NCBI RefSeq assembly: GCF_023822045.1
Contig: NZ_CP084712.1
Span: 2,356,001-2,420,000, forward strand
DNA length: 64,000 nt
Direction: 5' to 3'
Origin: Sphingopyxis sp. USTB-05
GTDB lineage: Bacteria > Pseudomonadota > Alphaproteobacteria > Sphingomonadales > Sphingomonadaceae
Shown here: piece after piece, positions 43,274 to 52,637 of the stretch
Layout of the letters: every line of letters begins with the position of its first letter
Position numbering within the stretch: position 1 is the first letter of the stretch
The notes under the pieces: generated by a model
What the model was told of the DNA's origin: nothing
Seen by the model: only the letters and a program-made list of their open reading frames with translations
Databases searched by the model: none
Program-made: the position numbers and the translations under genes

Positions 43274-43834
43274 CTACGCCCGCGCCCTGCGGTCGGCCAC
43301 CGCTGCGACGATCGCATCGCAAAAGTCGGGCAGGTCGTCGGGACAGCGACTGGTGATGATATTGCCGTCGACCACGACGCTCTCATCGACCACCTGCGCG
43401 CCGGCATTGGCAACATCGGTGCGGATCGACTTGTAGCTCGTCATCCGCTTGCCCGACGCGAGCCCGGCTTCGACGAGAAGCCACGGCGCATGGCAAATCG
43501 CGGCAACCGGCTTGCCAGCACCTGAGAAGGCCCGGATGATCGAGATCGCCTTGTCCTCGACCCGCAGCAAGTCGGGATTGATCTGGCCGCCCGGCAGGAC
43601 GAGCGCGTCATAACGGTCGGTGTCGACGTCGGCGATCTTGAGATCGACTTCGACCTCGTCGCCCCAATCGTCTTCGTCCCAGCCGGTAATATCATCATCG
43701 TCGATCGATGCGATTTCGACCTCCGCGCCCGCGTCCTCCAGACGCTGAAGTGGCACTTCAAGCTCGGATTGTTCGAAGCCATCTGCCGCTATGATCAGGA
43801 TCCTGCAGCCGGCGAGTATATTGTCCTTGGTCAT
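43274..43834 (-). CDS. PfpI/DJ-1 family protein
   Basis: Protein of 186 residues of the DJ-1/PfpI type with nucleophilic Cys in AAICHAPWLLVEAGL. The LILIIAADGFEQSELEVPLQ-like start (ILIIAADGFEQSELEVP) and DALVLPGGQINPDLLR loop are typical. Family members are proteases, chaperones or glyoxalases that protect against aldehyde damage. ATG 43834 is preceded by AAAGGAGC at 7 bases. An EcfG-like element is 29 bases upstream. Confidence 0.9.
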   Translation of the reverse strand: MTKDNILAGCRILIIAADGFEQSELEVPLQRLEDAGAEVEIASIDDDDITGWDEDDWGDEVEVDLKIADVDTDRYDALVLPGGQINPDLLRVEDKAISIIRAFSGAGKPVAAICHAPWLLVEAGLASGKRMTSYKSIRTDVANAGAQVVDESVVVDGNIITSRCPDDLPDFCDAIVAAVADRRARA

Positions 43835-43862
43835 CGGAAAGCTCCTTTGCTGTTTCATGACC

Positions 43863-43887
43863 AATGCGCCGCGGCTATCGTCGTTCC
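43863..43887 (-). promoter_or_regulatory. EcfG-like promoter for the PfpI-like gene
   Basis: Minus strand GGAAC (43887-43883), 16 bases, CATT (43866-43863). One mismatch in the -10, the same variant as before ku. It ends 29 bases before the start codon. Confidence 0.5.
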
Positions 43888-44679
43888 CGCCCGTGCCCGC
43901 GCGCGCGGCTCTCCGTCCTCGTCTATCGGTAATGGCCGCACCGAGGCCTGAGGCCGTGATCGCGTTGAGGGCAGCCTCGACAATTTTCCAGAATGGCGGC
44001 GACCGTGCGGCCCATCTTTGCAACCTTTCTTCGCCAACTGCATTTCAACGGCGCACGGGCTTCGACGGTGATCGGTCGGTCTGCCGCCGCCATGTGCATC
44101 GCTTCGCGTATCGCCGCGGCTGTTCGATCCCACGTCTCAGTCGAATTGCCGTCGGCGTACGCATCCAATCGTCGTCCGGGCCGCTCCCCTACGTTGTCCG
44201 AAGATCGGCGCGCATATCCGGCTCAACGACATATCGCTCAGCTTGGCCGTCGGAGTGTGCTACGCGCCTAATGTTTGAGGCAAGCGGATGCTGCAATCGA
44301 ATCATCGGATACACGGTCAGCATTTTTTCTGTTTCGGCATAGTCACGCCGGGGTCGTTCCCTCCCCACTTCCCCCACTTCGCTCGAATAGGCTGACCGGT
44401 AGCAATTTTCCTTTGCGCGTTCATGAAGATTCGAGGTTGAGACGTGCGATGCTGCACGCGATCCGCAGCGGTGCGCGCGATGACGCGTTCCTCACCGGTT
44501 GCGCAGCCGAGCGCCTGAGCGCTGCCTGGATGATCGGAGGTCGGTCGATGATATTGCCGGGAGCGTTTTCTGCGCCAGGTCGTTCGTATCCGCATGCAGC
44601 TTTGCCGCGATATAAACCTGGATCGGCCGAGCTTCCGCGATAGCGGCCACACGTCGCTCAGCCGTGAGACCGACATGGC
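43888..44679. other. Gene-poor stretch upstream of the TupA-like gene
   Basis: About 790 bases without a convincing gene. Short open frames on both strands have poor composition and no ribosome-binding sites; one on the minus strand (44168-43923, 81 codons) cannot be excluded. Codon-like periodicity and GC skew look weaker here than in flanking genes, as in accessory DNA. No repeats or mobile element remains recognised. Confidence 0.4.
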
Positions 44680-45603
44680 ATGAAACTCTCGCGCGCCTCG
44701 GAAGACCCGGCGAAAGTGGGCAATGTCGGCTCCTCGAGAGCCGCGCACCGGATTGCCCTTCTCTATGCCTTGCGTCATCGACGCCTGCCCGACTTGCTCA
44801 ATCCAACGCGCTTCACCGAGCTCGTCCAGCTCCGCAAATTGAATGATCGGTCACCGTTGCAAACGACGCTGCTGGATAAGCTTGAGGCAAAACGCTTGGC
44901 CTCGAAGCAACTCGGCGCAAACTGGATCATACCGACGCTCTGGCAGGGCCAGATGCTGCCGCGCTTCATTCCGTTCGCTCTCCCATCTATCGTCAAAGCG
45001 CGTCATGGGTGTAACCAGTATCAAATCCTGGAGACGTTTCCGGATTGCGAACGCTGGAAGCAGGTCAAGCGAGCCGCGCGCCGGTGGCAGCGCCGGGAGT
45101 ACGGCCGCTGGCTCGACGAATGGGCTTATCGCAATGTGCCTCGTGGCGTTTTCGCCGAGCCGTTACTCGGCGGCGCACGTCCTCTCCCCATCGACTACAA
45201 GATCTACGTCTTCGGCGGTGCCGCGACGCACGTCCAGGTACATTTGGGGCGCGGTGTCCGTCACCGCTGGATATTGCATGACCGCAACTGGCGGCAGCTC
45301 GTGCCTGCCGCCGATCGACCTTCCAGACCCTCCTCCCTCGGGGCGATGCTGCAAGCTGCAGAGACGCTTGCCGGGAACCTAGCCTTCGTTCGGGTCGATT
45401 TTTACGAAATCGACTGCCAACCGCTTTTCGGCGAGTTTTGCCTTTATCCCGGCTCTGGCCTGGATCCGTTTGCCGCCGACTGGATCGACGTCGAGCTGGG
45501 AAGGCTTTGGAAAGATGCGTTGGAGAAATCCGGTTCCCCAGCAGCCAGTTCGCCGGACGCAAAGCTCGCGCGGCCCACTGGGTATGATCCTTTCCAGATT
45601 TGA
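44680..45603 (+). CDS. TupA-like ATP-grasp family protein
   Basis: Protein of 307 residues. It follows the TupA/ATP-grasp_4 order: FTELVQLRKLNDRSPLQTTL, LDKLEAKRLASKQLG, a strand with SIVKARHGCNQYQ, then PLPIDYKIYVFGGAATHVQV and the metal-binding RVDFYEI with FGEFCLYPGSG. TupA-like enzymes ligate amino acids or peptides to polysaccharides; here no glycosyltransferase or polysaccharide genes are adjacent. Weak ribosome-binding site. Lone gene in a stretch of accessory character. Confidence 0.75.
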   Translation: MKLSRASEDPAKVGNVGSSRAAHRIALLYALRHRRLPDLLNPTRFTELVQLRKLNDRSPLQTTLLDKLEAKRLASKQLGANWIIPTLWQGQMLPRFIPFALPSIVKARHGCNQYQILETFPDCERWKQVKRAARRWQRREYGRWLDEWAYRNVPRGVFAEPLLGGARPLPIDYKIYVFGGAATHVQVHLGRGVRHRWILHDRNWRQLVPAADRPSRPSSLGAMLQAAETLAGNLAFVRVDFYEIDCQPLFGEFCLYPGSGLDPFAADWIDVELGRLWKDALEKSGSPAASSPDAKLARPTGYDPFQI

Positions 45604-45711
45604 TTCTACATGAGAATTCGGCAGGCCGGCGACGCCAGCCGCCCATTGGAGAGATCGGGTCCCATTCGTCGATGCGTTGACGTCGCAGCGCGACATATTG
45701 CGCCCAGTTCG

Positions 45712-45736
45712 GGAACTTGCCCCCACTCCATGCGTC
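45712..45736 (+). promoter_or_regulatory. EcfG-like promoter for the BON-domain gene
   Basis: GGAAC (45712-45716), 16 bases, CGTC (45733-45736). One mismatch in the -10. It ends 72 bases before the BON gene start. Confidence 0.48.
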
Positions 45737-45808
45737 GGTTCGGCGGGACGGGGGGTTGCCTCCCTTCCCGGCAACCTGCCCGCCACCCTCAACAAATGGA
45801 GATGGATC

Positions 45809-46600
45809 ATGGACAGGTTCGACGACCGCACCCCGCTCTGGGATTATAGCGACAACAGCAGCCCCGACACCGGCGCATCGCCGGGTCGCTACAACCGCGG
45901 CCGCGCAGAGGATGCGTCGCGCGCTTATGTGGCGATCGAGGAAGACGAGCGCGCGCAGCGCCGCCCGCGCCGCGCCTATCGCGAGCAGGAATATCGCCGC
46001 GATAATTGGGAGGATGAGCGCGCGGGCGACTATCGCCGGCCGGTCCGCCGCGCTGAGCGCTCCGATTGGCCCCGTTACGACCGCACGCCCCGCCGCGACG
46101 CCTATTACGATGCTGCCGGCGAAGCCCGAGGCGAGGATCGTTCGCGCGGCGGTAACTACTGGCCGAGCGAGTTCGGCTATCTCCCGGTCGAGGGCTATTC
46201 GCCTTACGGCAAATATCCGCGGACGCGCAGCCCCGATTATGACCCGGACGAACGCGGCTTCCTCGACCGCGCCGGCGACGAAGTGCTTTCCTGGTTCGGC
46301 GATCGCGACGCGCGCCGTCGCCGGGAACTCGATCATCGCGGCCGCGGTCCCAAAAGCTATATCCGCTCCGACGAGCGCATCCGCGAGGACGTGAACGACC
46401 GTCTTACCGAGGATGTCTGGATCGACGCCTCCGAGATCGAGGTCAGCGTCGCAGATGGCGAAGTCACGCTCTCCGGCACGGTCGAGGATCGCCGGTCGAA
46501 GCGCCGCGCCGAAGATGTCGCCGACGACGTCACGGGCGTCAAACATGTGCAGAACAATCTGCGCTACAGCTCGGGCGTCGTCAGTCCCAAGCTCGATTGA
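45809..46600 (+). CDS. BON domain protein with Arg/Asp/Tyr-rich N-terminus
   Basis: Protein of 263 residues. Residues 1-170 are low-complexity and very charged, with many Arg, Asp, Tyr (RRPRRAYREQEYRRDN and similar). After SWFGDRDARRR comes a BON domain (about 193-257) with IREDVNDRLTEDVWIDASEI, VTLSGTVEDRRSKRRAEDVA and VKHVQNNL. BON domains bind membranes or lipids. Relatives of this layout are common general-stress genes. ATG 45809 follows GGAG. A strong terminator follows. Confidence 0.85.
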   Translation: MDRFDDRTPLWDYSDNSSPDTGASPGRYNRGRAEDASRAYVAIEEDERAQRRPRRAYREQEYRRDNWEDERAGDYRRPVRRAERSDWPRYDRTPRRDAYYDAAGEARGEDRSRGGNYWPSEFGYLPVEGYSPYGKYPRTRSPDYDPDERGFLDRAGDEVLSWFGDRDARRRRELDHRGRGPKSYIRSDERIREDVNDRLTEDVWIDASEIEVSVADGEVTLSGTVEDRRSKRRAEDVADDVTGVKHVQNNLRYSSGVVSPKLD

Positions 46601-46616
46601 CCCGGCAAGCCGACAG

Positions 46617-46645
46617 GAAGGGGCCGCTTTGGCGGCCCCTTCTTG
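46617..46645 (+). terminator. Intrinsic terminator after the BON-domain gene
   Basis: GAAGGGGCCGC (46617-46627), loop TTTG, GCGGCCCCTTC (46632-46642), then TT. A perfect 11-bp stem 17 bases after the stop codon. Confidence 0.85.
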
Positions 46646-46814
46646 CTGCCCGCGCTCGGCGGCACCGATATTTTCAACATGAATTCCCTGTCGGAACTCG
46701 CCCAAGGCGCGTCGAGAGCGGAAGCTCATCGTCATTCCGAGTACGCCGCCAGTATGACATCGGAACCAACCGCGACCGGCGCGCGCTTCACCCCGGCGGG
46801 GTAAAGGAGACGAT

Positions 46815-47412
46815 ATGCCCCCGATTACCGCTACCGCGATCAATTGCTCGCTGTCGGCCCGTGGCCGCAAGAGCTCGACCGATGCCATGCTCGCGGTGCT
46901 TACCGAACATTTCGAGGCGGAAGGCGTCCGTGTCGGCAAGCCCATCCGTATCGCCGCGCGCAGCATCAAATGGGGTGTCACCTCGAACGAGGGTGCTGGC
47001 GACGAATGGCCGAGGCGATCCTCGCCTCCGATATTCTCATCTTCGGCACACCGATCTGGATGGGTCAAGCATCAAGCGTCGCCAAGCTTGTGATGGAACG
47101 AATGGATGCCTTCCTGTCGGAGACCGACGACAAGGGGCGGATGCCAAGCTTTTCGAAAGTGGCTGTTGCCGCGATCGTCGGCAATGAAGACGGCGCGCAT
47201 AATGCTTCGTCGCAAATCTTTCAGGCGCTGAACGATGTGGGATGGACGATTCCCGCCGTGGCCGCCTGCTACTGGGTCGGTGAGGCGATGGGTTCAGTCG
47301 ATTTCAAGGATCTTCAGCATCGCCCCAGCAAAGTACCGAGACCGCCAAAATGGTGGCCGCTAATGCCACGCATCTTGCCCGACTATTGAGGGAATCACCT
47401 TATCCTAGCTGA
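46815..47412 (+). pseudogene. Flavodoxin-family NAD(P)H oxidoreductase broken by two frameshifts
   Basis: Three frames together give one flavodoxin-like protein. Frame one from ATG 46815 encodes the first third up to GVTSNEGAGDEWP near 47005. Frame two resumes with AEAILASDILIFGTPIWMGQ, VGNEDGAHNASSQ and GEAMGSVDFKDLQ up to about 47330. Frame three then reads TETAKMVAANATHLARLLRE to a stop at 47412. Each shift fits loss of one base. Intact relatives are about 195 residues and read through both points. It could be a sequencing error, but two separate shifts suggest decay. Confidence 0.75.
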
Positions 47413-47656
47413 GCAGGTCGATCGCGCGAGCCGTCCGACCTCCTATCCTGCTGCCTTGGCCCGCACATGCTACGAGACAATCAGCAAGCGCTCTTTGGCG
47501 CGTTAACCGCTTGTGGCCATTTAAGAACGGTCCGGTTTTGGCGGGAGACCGAGAGAGGCGGACATCCGCGGCGCGCCGGATAGCCACGACCGGAAGCGAC
47601 CGATTGCGGACACCGGCTTTGTATGTATCCTCCACTATATGTTTGGGGAGCGACCG

Positions 47657-48124
47657 ATGATCGGGAGGCGGAAGGCAATCACAGCGGTGGCGTGCGCCAC
47701 GTTTATGCCGGGAACGGCAATGTCTTGTCAGATATCATCGCCTCGCCCAGACCCTGTATTTGATAGGCAGGCGCAAGAAAAACGTTTGAGACTCGTCGAA
47801 AGGTTTTTTGAGAAGATCGGTCAAGCGGGGTCGTTCGAAGAAATCGAGCGCTCGACCGAGAGCATGCGACGGGCCAGTTTTCGGTGGCCCGCTCCGCAAC
47901 CGTTCCAACTGCTGGAAGCCACGCCAGTGGGCGATCTGGTGATCGCGCGCGCACGAGGGATTGAAGCCACGCCCGAGAATGAGTGCAATCCGTTCGTCAC
48001 GGTCCACGCTTATTACTCGTTCCATTTCGACCAAGACCAGATCGCTCTGATGAATATGATTAGTTATGGCGCTCTGTGGCCGGCCCAAGAGATACCGGAG
48101 GCTATTTTTCTGGAACGAGACTAA
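47657..48124 (+). CDS. Exported hypothetical protein (155 aa)
   Basis: Starts MIGRRKAITAVACATFMPGT: basic then hydrophobic, a likely export signal. The mature part has helices (LRLVERFFEKIGQAGSFEEI) and a central strand region with CNPFVTVHAYYSFHFDQDQI. No family recognised. ATG 47657 is chosen because GGGGAG lies 7 bases upstream; ATG 47639 is an alternative. GC is somewhat lower than in neighbours, as in the accessory stretch before it. Confidence 0.65.
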   Translation: MIGRRKAITAVACATFMPGTAMSCQISSPRPDPVFDRQAQEKRLRLVERFFEKIGQAGSFEEIERSTESMRRASFRWPAPQPFQLLEATPVGDLVIARARGIEATPENECNPFVTVHAYYSFHFDQDQIALMNMISYGALWPAQEIPEAIFLERD

Positions 48125-48310
48125 CTCGCTCTTGAGCAGCCGACTGTTGCATCCGCTTGCCATCCCATTCAGCCACCTGTTCGCTGCGAGCCAGCGCCGA
48201 CGCTTGACCTGGCCGGTAGCAGACGGGCGGATTCAAGACCAAATTTGCTCTCAGCGGACGTTTGGAGGGCGACCTGAACTCATAACGCACTGCGAGCACC
48301 CGAACTCCCG

Positions 48311-51136
48311 CTACCGCACGCCCCGGTCGGTGGTCCCGACAAACACGAGCGGCGCCCAAACCGCCGGAGACGAGGTATCGTCTTTTGCGCGAAGCGCCAG
48401 TATCGCCTGCCGGAACGCAGCCCCCGGAGCGCCGGGATGCTTTTCGATGCCTGCAAAGAGATGCGTGACGATTTCGGCCCCGGCCTCATCGTCGAGCGGC
48501 CAGTGCGACACCAGAAGCGAACCCGCGCCAGCATAAAAGAAAGACTGCGCCAAGCCCGACAGCCCGTCCGCTTCGGCGCTGCCGTTCGAACTTGCCGTGT
48601 TGCACGCCGACAGTACGACGATATCCGCTGCGAGCTTCAGTTGCGCGGCTTCCGAGGCGGTGAGAAGACCATCGTCCCTGTCGGACTGCGCCCCCGCTAA
48701 TGGCGGCGTGAAGACGAGACCCGGCTCGCCATCGAGCCCCGTCTCGCTCGCCAGCAGACCGTGCGTCGAAAAAAGGACATAGCGTGCATTGGCCAGCCCG
48801 GGATTCGACTTGACCGATCCCTCGGTCGCCGCGGAGCCCATAAGAGCAACAGTCTGTCCAGGATCGAACATCGATCGCACGCCCTCGATCTCGCGGCGCG
48901 TGCCTGGAAGCGAAGGCATCGCCATGATCCGGGCCGGGTCCGCTATGCCACGCTGGAACAGTTCCGAATATTCCACGATACCCCGGTCGTCGCCTGGATG
49001 ACCCTTGAGCGCCGGATCGCCCGCAGCGAACAGGATCGTCTGCGATGACGGACGATTGCGTCCGGGTCCAGGGCCGCAACCGGCCGGGCGATCACCCGCA
49101 GGCCGAAGCAGGCAACGCAACGAGTAAAGGCTTGAAACCGACGGCAGCGTCGAAATCTCGTAACGATCAATCAGAAATTGCGGCTTCTGCGTGTCGGCGC
49201 CGGCTGTGACGAGCAAGGTCAACGGCAGGCTGCTCAGCGGACCTGGCGTCACGGTCATCAGACGTGTTGCGCCGCCGAGGGACGTTTCGATGGGCGCAAT
49301 GAGCTCCTGATACAGATTGCGCGCAAGCTGCTCGTCGAAATTGTCGACGCTCCCGGCCCAGCGCTCGCGAAGGTCGCGCTTGATCTGACCGCGCAGCCGC
49401 TCAACGCTCTTCGCCAAGGCATCGCGGGTCAGGGTCGAACGATGCCATGTAAATCCCGAGAGCGTCAGAACAAAGACCGACGTGCCCCGCTCGTCAGAAA
49501 GGAAGAAGAGAACGGCCTCGTCCTTGTCGAGCAGCGCCTGCACCCGTTCGGCGGCGATCGGCCGAGGCTTGACGAGCTGATCATAGGCGGGGTCGATCGC
49601 GGCGATCTCCTCGGTCGACATCTCGTCCATCACGGCATCAACGTCGCGCAAATAGAATCTTCCGAGCAACTCGCGATCGGTATCGGGGCTGCCGGGAACC
49701 GATAGCCATTGCGCGATCTCGCGGTTGAGCGACGCAACGCTCGCGCGCACCTCCTCGCGGAACCGCTCCCTTTCCGCGACCGGGCCGTCGCTGCGCGATG
49801 TGCGTGCCGAAACCTTGGCGAGTGTCGCCGCGGTCTCGCCGATCGACGACCATTGGGCCGCCTCGAACGCTTCTCCGCGCGTGAGCGAGCTCGCCGCTTC
49901 GGGAAGAAGGGCGCCGAGCAGTCCCTCAAAGACGGGACGGTAGCGCCGGACGGCGCGCACAAGCCCCTCGGTTGTGTCGGCCGCCTCGACCCGCGCCACC
50001 GCGCCTGAGACGGCCTGCCGATATTCGGCCGCGGCATCGGCGCGCTGCGCCGGATCGAGTGCGAGGATGGCAGCGCCGCGCGCCGCATGCGCATCGATGC
50101 GCCGGTCGTCGCTCCTGTCCCAGGTCGTATCGACGACCGGCATTGCCTCGGCGAGAATCGGGGCGCCTTCGTTAGCGCGCCCCTCAGCGACGAGCGCAGC
50201 GCCGAGCCGGGTCAGAAATTCGAGACGCGACGCGCCCCGCCCGCCGCGGAGCAGGTCCGGCTCGGCATCGAAGCGCGCCACCGCCTTTGCCATGTTCCCG
50301 CTCCGCGCGAGAAAAGCGATCTCGTCGCGGGCGAGGCGACCCCGGACTGCCGCCCAGTCATCGGGGTCCCATCCCTCGCCGTTATGCTCGCGTTCCCATT
50401 CATACCCGGCCGCCGCCTCGACATAATCCGCAGCGCCACCGGCCGCTTCGCCCGGCACCAACGCCGCAACCGCCAGAAAATCGGGGAGCGCGCGTTTAGC
50501 TTCGGGGGAGCCCATCATTGCCAACGTCGAGAGCAGGCTGTCGGCGGCGGCGAGATAACCGCGCGCCTCCTCATTGCGGCCCTGCAGCGCAAGGTTGCGG
50601 GTCAGCCGCAGGAGCGACATGCGGAGCGCCGCATCGGAGAGCCGCTCGGTTCCCTGGAACTCCATTGCCCGCACGATGTTGTATCGCAGCCCGTCCCGCA
50701 AAAACTGCTCGCCTTCCACCGGCCGGCCGTAGAGCGTCAGCATCTCGCCAAGGTTGCCGAACGCCGACGCGAAGATCGGCCCATCGAAGCCCTTTAGCCT
50801 GTTCACCTGGGCGTGAAGGAGGCGCGCGGTGCGAAGGGCCATACCTTCGCCCTTTTCGTCGCGATCGAAATCACCATGATCCACCGCCCAGGCGGTCAGC
50901 GCATCGCTTTGCAAGGCGAGCAGTCCGACGCAAGGATCGGACCCTTTGCCCGCGACGCAAGCTTCATGCTCGCGGCGTGCCAAAGTCATCGCCTCGTCAT
51001 AGCGTTTGGCGGCGAGCGCATCGTTCAGCTCGGCACTCGCGGGAACGGGGTCGACGGACAGCTTGGCGGAAACCTCGGGCGCGGCCAAGGCAAGCGCCGC
51101 GAAGAGCAACCATGATTTGCACCGGATCAATTGCAC
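48311..51136 (-). CDS. Secreted CHAT (caspase-like) domain protein with TPR-like N-terminal region
   Basis: Protein of 941 residues from GTG 51136. The first 24 residues form a Sec signal (WLLFAALALAAPEVSA). A long helical-repeat region follows (about 30-500). The C-terminal third is a CHAT domain with H792 in FSTHGLL and C845 in LSACNTA, the catalytic dyad of caspase-HetF-type proteases, and WPLDDEAGAEIVTHLF after it. CHAT proteases cleave partner proteins; a signal peptide places this one in the periplasm or outside. A second secreted protein gene lies 161 bases upstream on the same strand. Start chosen for signal peptide and GGGGG. Confidence 0.88.
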   Translation of the reverse strand: MQLIRCKSWLLFAALALAAPEVSAKLSVDPVPASAELNDALAAKRYDEAMTLARREHEACVAGKGSDPCVGLLALQSDALTAWAVDHGDFDRDEKGEGMALRTARLLHAQVNRLKGFDGPIFASAFGNLGEMLTLYGRPVEGEQFLRDGLRYNIVRAMEFQGTERLSDAALRMSLLRLTRNLALQGRNEEARGYLAAADSLLSTLAMMGSPEAKRALPDFLAVAALVPGEAAGGAADYVEAAAGYEWEREHNGEGWDPDDWAAVRGRLARDEIAFLARSGNMAKAVARFDAEPDLLRGGRGASRLEFLTRLGAALVAEGRANEGAPILAEAMPVVDTTWDRSDDRRIDAHAARGAAILALDPAQRADAAAEYRQAVSGAVARVEAADTTEGLVRAVRRYRPVFEGLLGALLPEAASSLTRGEAFEAAQWSSIGETAATLAKVSARTSRSDGPVAERERFREEVRASVASLNREIAQWLSVPGSPDTDRELLGRFYLRDVDAVMDEMSTEEIAAIDPAYDQLVKPRPIAAERVQALLDKDEAVLFFLSDERGTSVFVLTLSGFTWHRSTLTRDALAKSVERLRGQIKRDLRERWAGSVDNFDEQLARNLYQELIAPIETSLGGATRLMTVTPGPLSSLPLTLLVTAGADTQKPQFLIDRYEISTLPSVSSLYSLRCLLRPAGDRPAGCGPGPGRNRPSSQTILFAAGDPALKGHPGDDRGIVEYSELFQRGIADPARIMAMPSLPGTRREIEGVRSMFDPGQTVALMGSAATEGSVKSNPGLANARYVLFSTHGLLASETGLDGEPGLVFTPPLAGAQSDRDDGLLTASEAAQLKLAADIVVLSACNTASSNGSAEADGLSGLAQSFFYAGAGSLLVSHWPLDDEAGAEIVTHLFAGIEKHPGAPGAAFRQAILALRAKDDTSSPAVWAPLVFVGTTDRGVR

Positions 51137-51297
51137 GCCCCCTGCCCTAGCGCGACCCCTGACCGACCTACCGCGGCGCGCGGAGGACGCAAGCAAGATC
51201 GCTGCGCCTTACCGGCCTCGCGATCGCCGCCTCGGGCGCCAAAGCAGTTTTTCGAACACCCGCAACCGATATGTGCAAGCTAGGCAGCGGCAGACGG

Positions 51298-52422
51298 CTA
51301 CATTCCGGGTACGGCTCCGCCCGTCAGCGCTTCTTGCACGCAGGCCTGCTGGAAAGCGCGTGCGGCGCCCGGATCGGCGCGAGCGAGCGCCGTGACCGCC
51401 GACGTGGCCGCGGCGCGGCGTTCCTCGGAGAAATCCTCCGTCCGGATGTTCCACCAGTCGCGCACCTGCCAGCTCGGCCCCGATACCTGTCCCTCGGCGG
51501 CGAGCTGGCCGACGAACATTTCCACATGCGCGCGGCAGACGGCCTCGTGGGCGCCGCTCTCGCTGCCGGATGGCGCCCAAGCGGTCCGCTGCGCGCGTTG
51601 CGCGCGGTAGCGCGCGAGCAGCGTGCGGCCGTCGATTGCGGCCACATGCTTCACCTGCCGGGCTGGATCGCGACGGCAGATCATTCTCAGACTATGGTCT
51701 GCAAGGTCGTTAGCCGGCTTCGCGGCCTCACCCTCGCCGAACGACCGCAGCTTCGCGCCTGAACTCGAGAAGGCGGCGCCCCCGAGCAGCTGCGACTTGA
51801 GCGTAAGGCAGTCGGCACGATAGGTCGCCGTCGTAAACGCCGCGCCGTCGGCATCATCCTGCGGCAGCGTGAAGGCGGCCGCGAAATCGAGCGTCGCGTT
51901 GCCGCGGTCGACCCAATGGAGATCGAAATATTTGGCGCCGTTCGGACCCAGTGTGTCCGGCACGGCAACGGCAACCCCAGCTTTCGCAAGAAGCGCTTCA
52001 AGCTCTTTGCCGAGCGCCTTGGCTTCGTCATCAGAAGCCCCTGCCAATGCTAGCCGATACTGCCCCTCGGCACCATCGGGCAAGCCGAGCGCGACGTAAG
52101 CGCGTGCCAGATCGCGATGCCACTCAGGCAGGATCGCGAGCATATGATGGCGCGGGGCCACCAGCGTTTCGAGGATGCCCGCCGCTTCGGCGGGGTGACC
52201 CGCGTCGATCGCTTGCGCTGCGATCCGAGCGGCGGCGGCATCCCTGTCGGCCTGGCTGCCGTCAACGGCTGGAGGCACGGAAGCACCGACTGCCACGGAA
52301 GGGCCGATGACCGCGAGGAGGAACCCGGCGATGACATGCCGGCAATGGGTCGCGCCTCGCTTCGCCTGATGCCTCACAAGGTGAGCCTTTTTCCCGCCCG
52401 GCTGCGGCGCATCCATTCTCAT
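51298..52422 (-). CDS. Exported TPR-like hypothetical protein upstream of the CHAT gene
   Basis: Protein of about 374 residues. A long basic N-region precedes a hydrophobic stretch (FLLAVIGPSVAVGA) near residues 31-44 as a signal. Residues 60-140 are helical repeats (AAGILETLVAPRHHMLAILP), then a mixed domain with cysteines (YRADCLTLKSQ, MICRRDPAR, AHEAVCRAHVEMF). No family recognised. Position and shared export suggest it is a partner or target of the CHAT protein, which is inference. ATG 52422 after GGGGG; ATG 52416 also possible. Confidence 0.72.
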   Translation of the reverse strand: MRMDAPQPGGKKAHLVRHQAKRGATHCRHVIAGFLLAVIGPSVAVGASVPPAVDGSQADRDAAAARIAAQAIDAGHPAEAAGILETLVAPRHHMLAILPEWHRDLARAYVALGLPDGAEGQYRLALAGASDDEAKALGKELEALLAKAGVAVAVPDTLGPNGAKYFDLHWVDRGNATLDFAAAFTLPQDDADGAAFTTATYRADCLTLKSQLLGGAAFSSSGAKLRSFGEGEAAKPANDLADHSLRMICRRDPARQVKHVAAIDGRTLLARYRAQRAQRTAWAPSGSESGAHEAVCRAHVEMFVGQLAAEGQVSGPSWQVRDWWNIRTEDFSEERRAAATSAVTALARADPGAARAFQQACVQEALTGGAVPGM

Positions 52423-52637
52423 CACCGATCCCCCATGATCGTACTGCCCTGGTTCCCTCACCCGCGCCCGCTTCTCGCATCGCGGGCCGACAGAACAAAA
52501 AGATCGGAAACCTTTCATTGGAGCAAGCTGATTCGCCTGTTTTGCGGCGAGAACTCCCGTGCAAAAAAATCAGGCCGGATTTGACGTGAGCGCTATCGTT
52601 TTGCTGCGCAGCGACTAGCCTTCGCTTCCTTCATCGC

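Noticed and set aside
43923..44168. 81-codon minus-strand ORF upstream of the PfpI-like gene
   Set aside because: No family match, weak composition and no SD; it would also sit on top of the promoter region.
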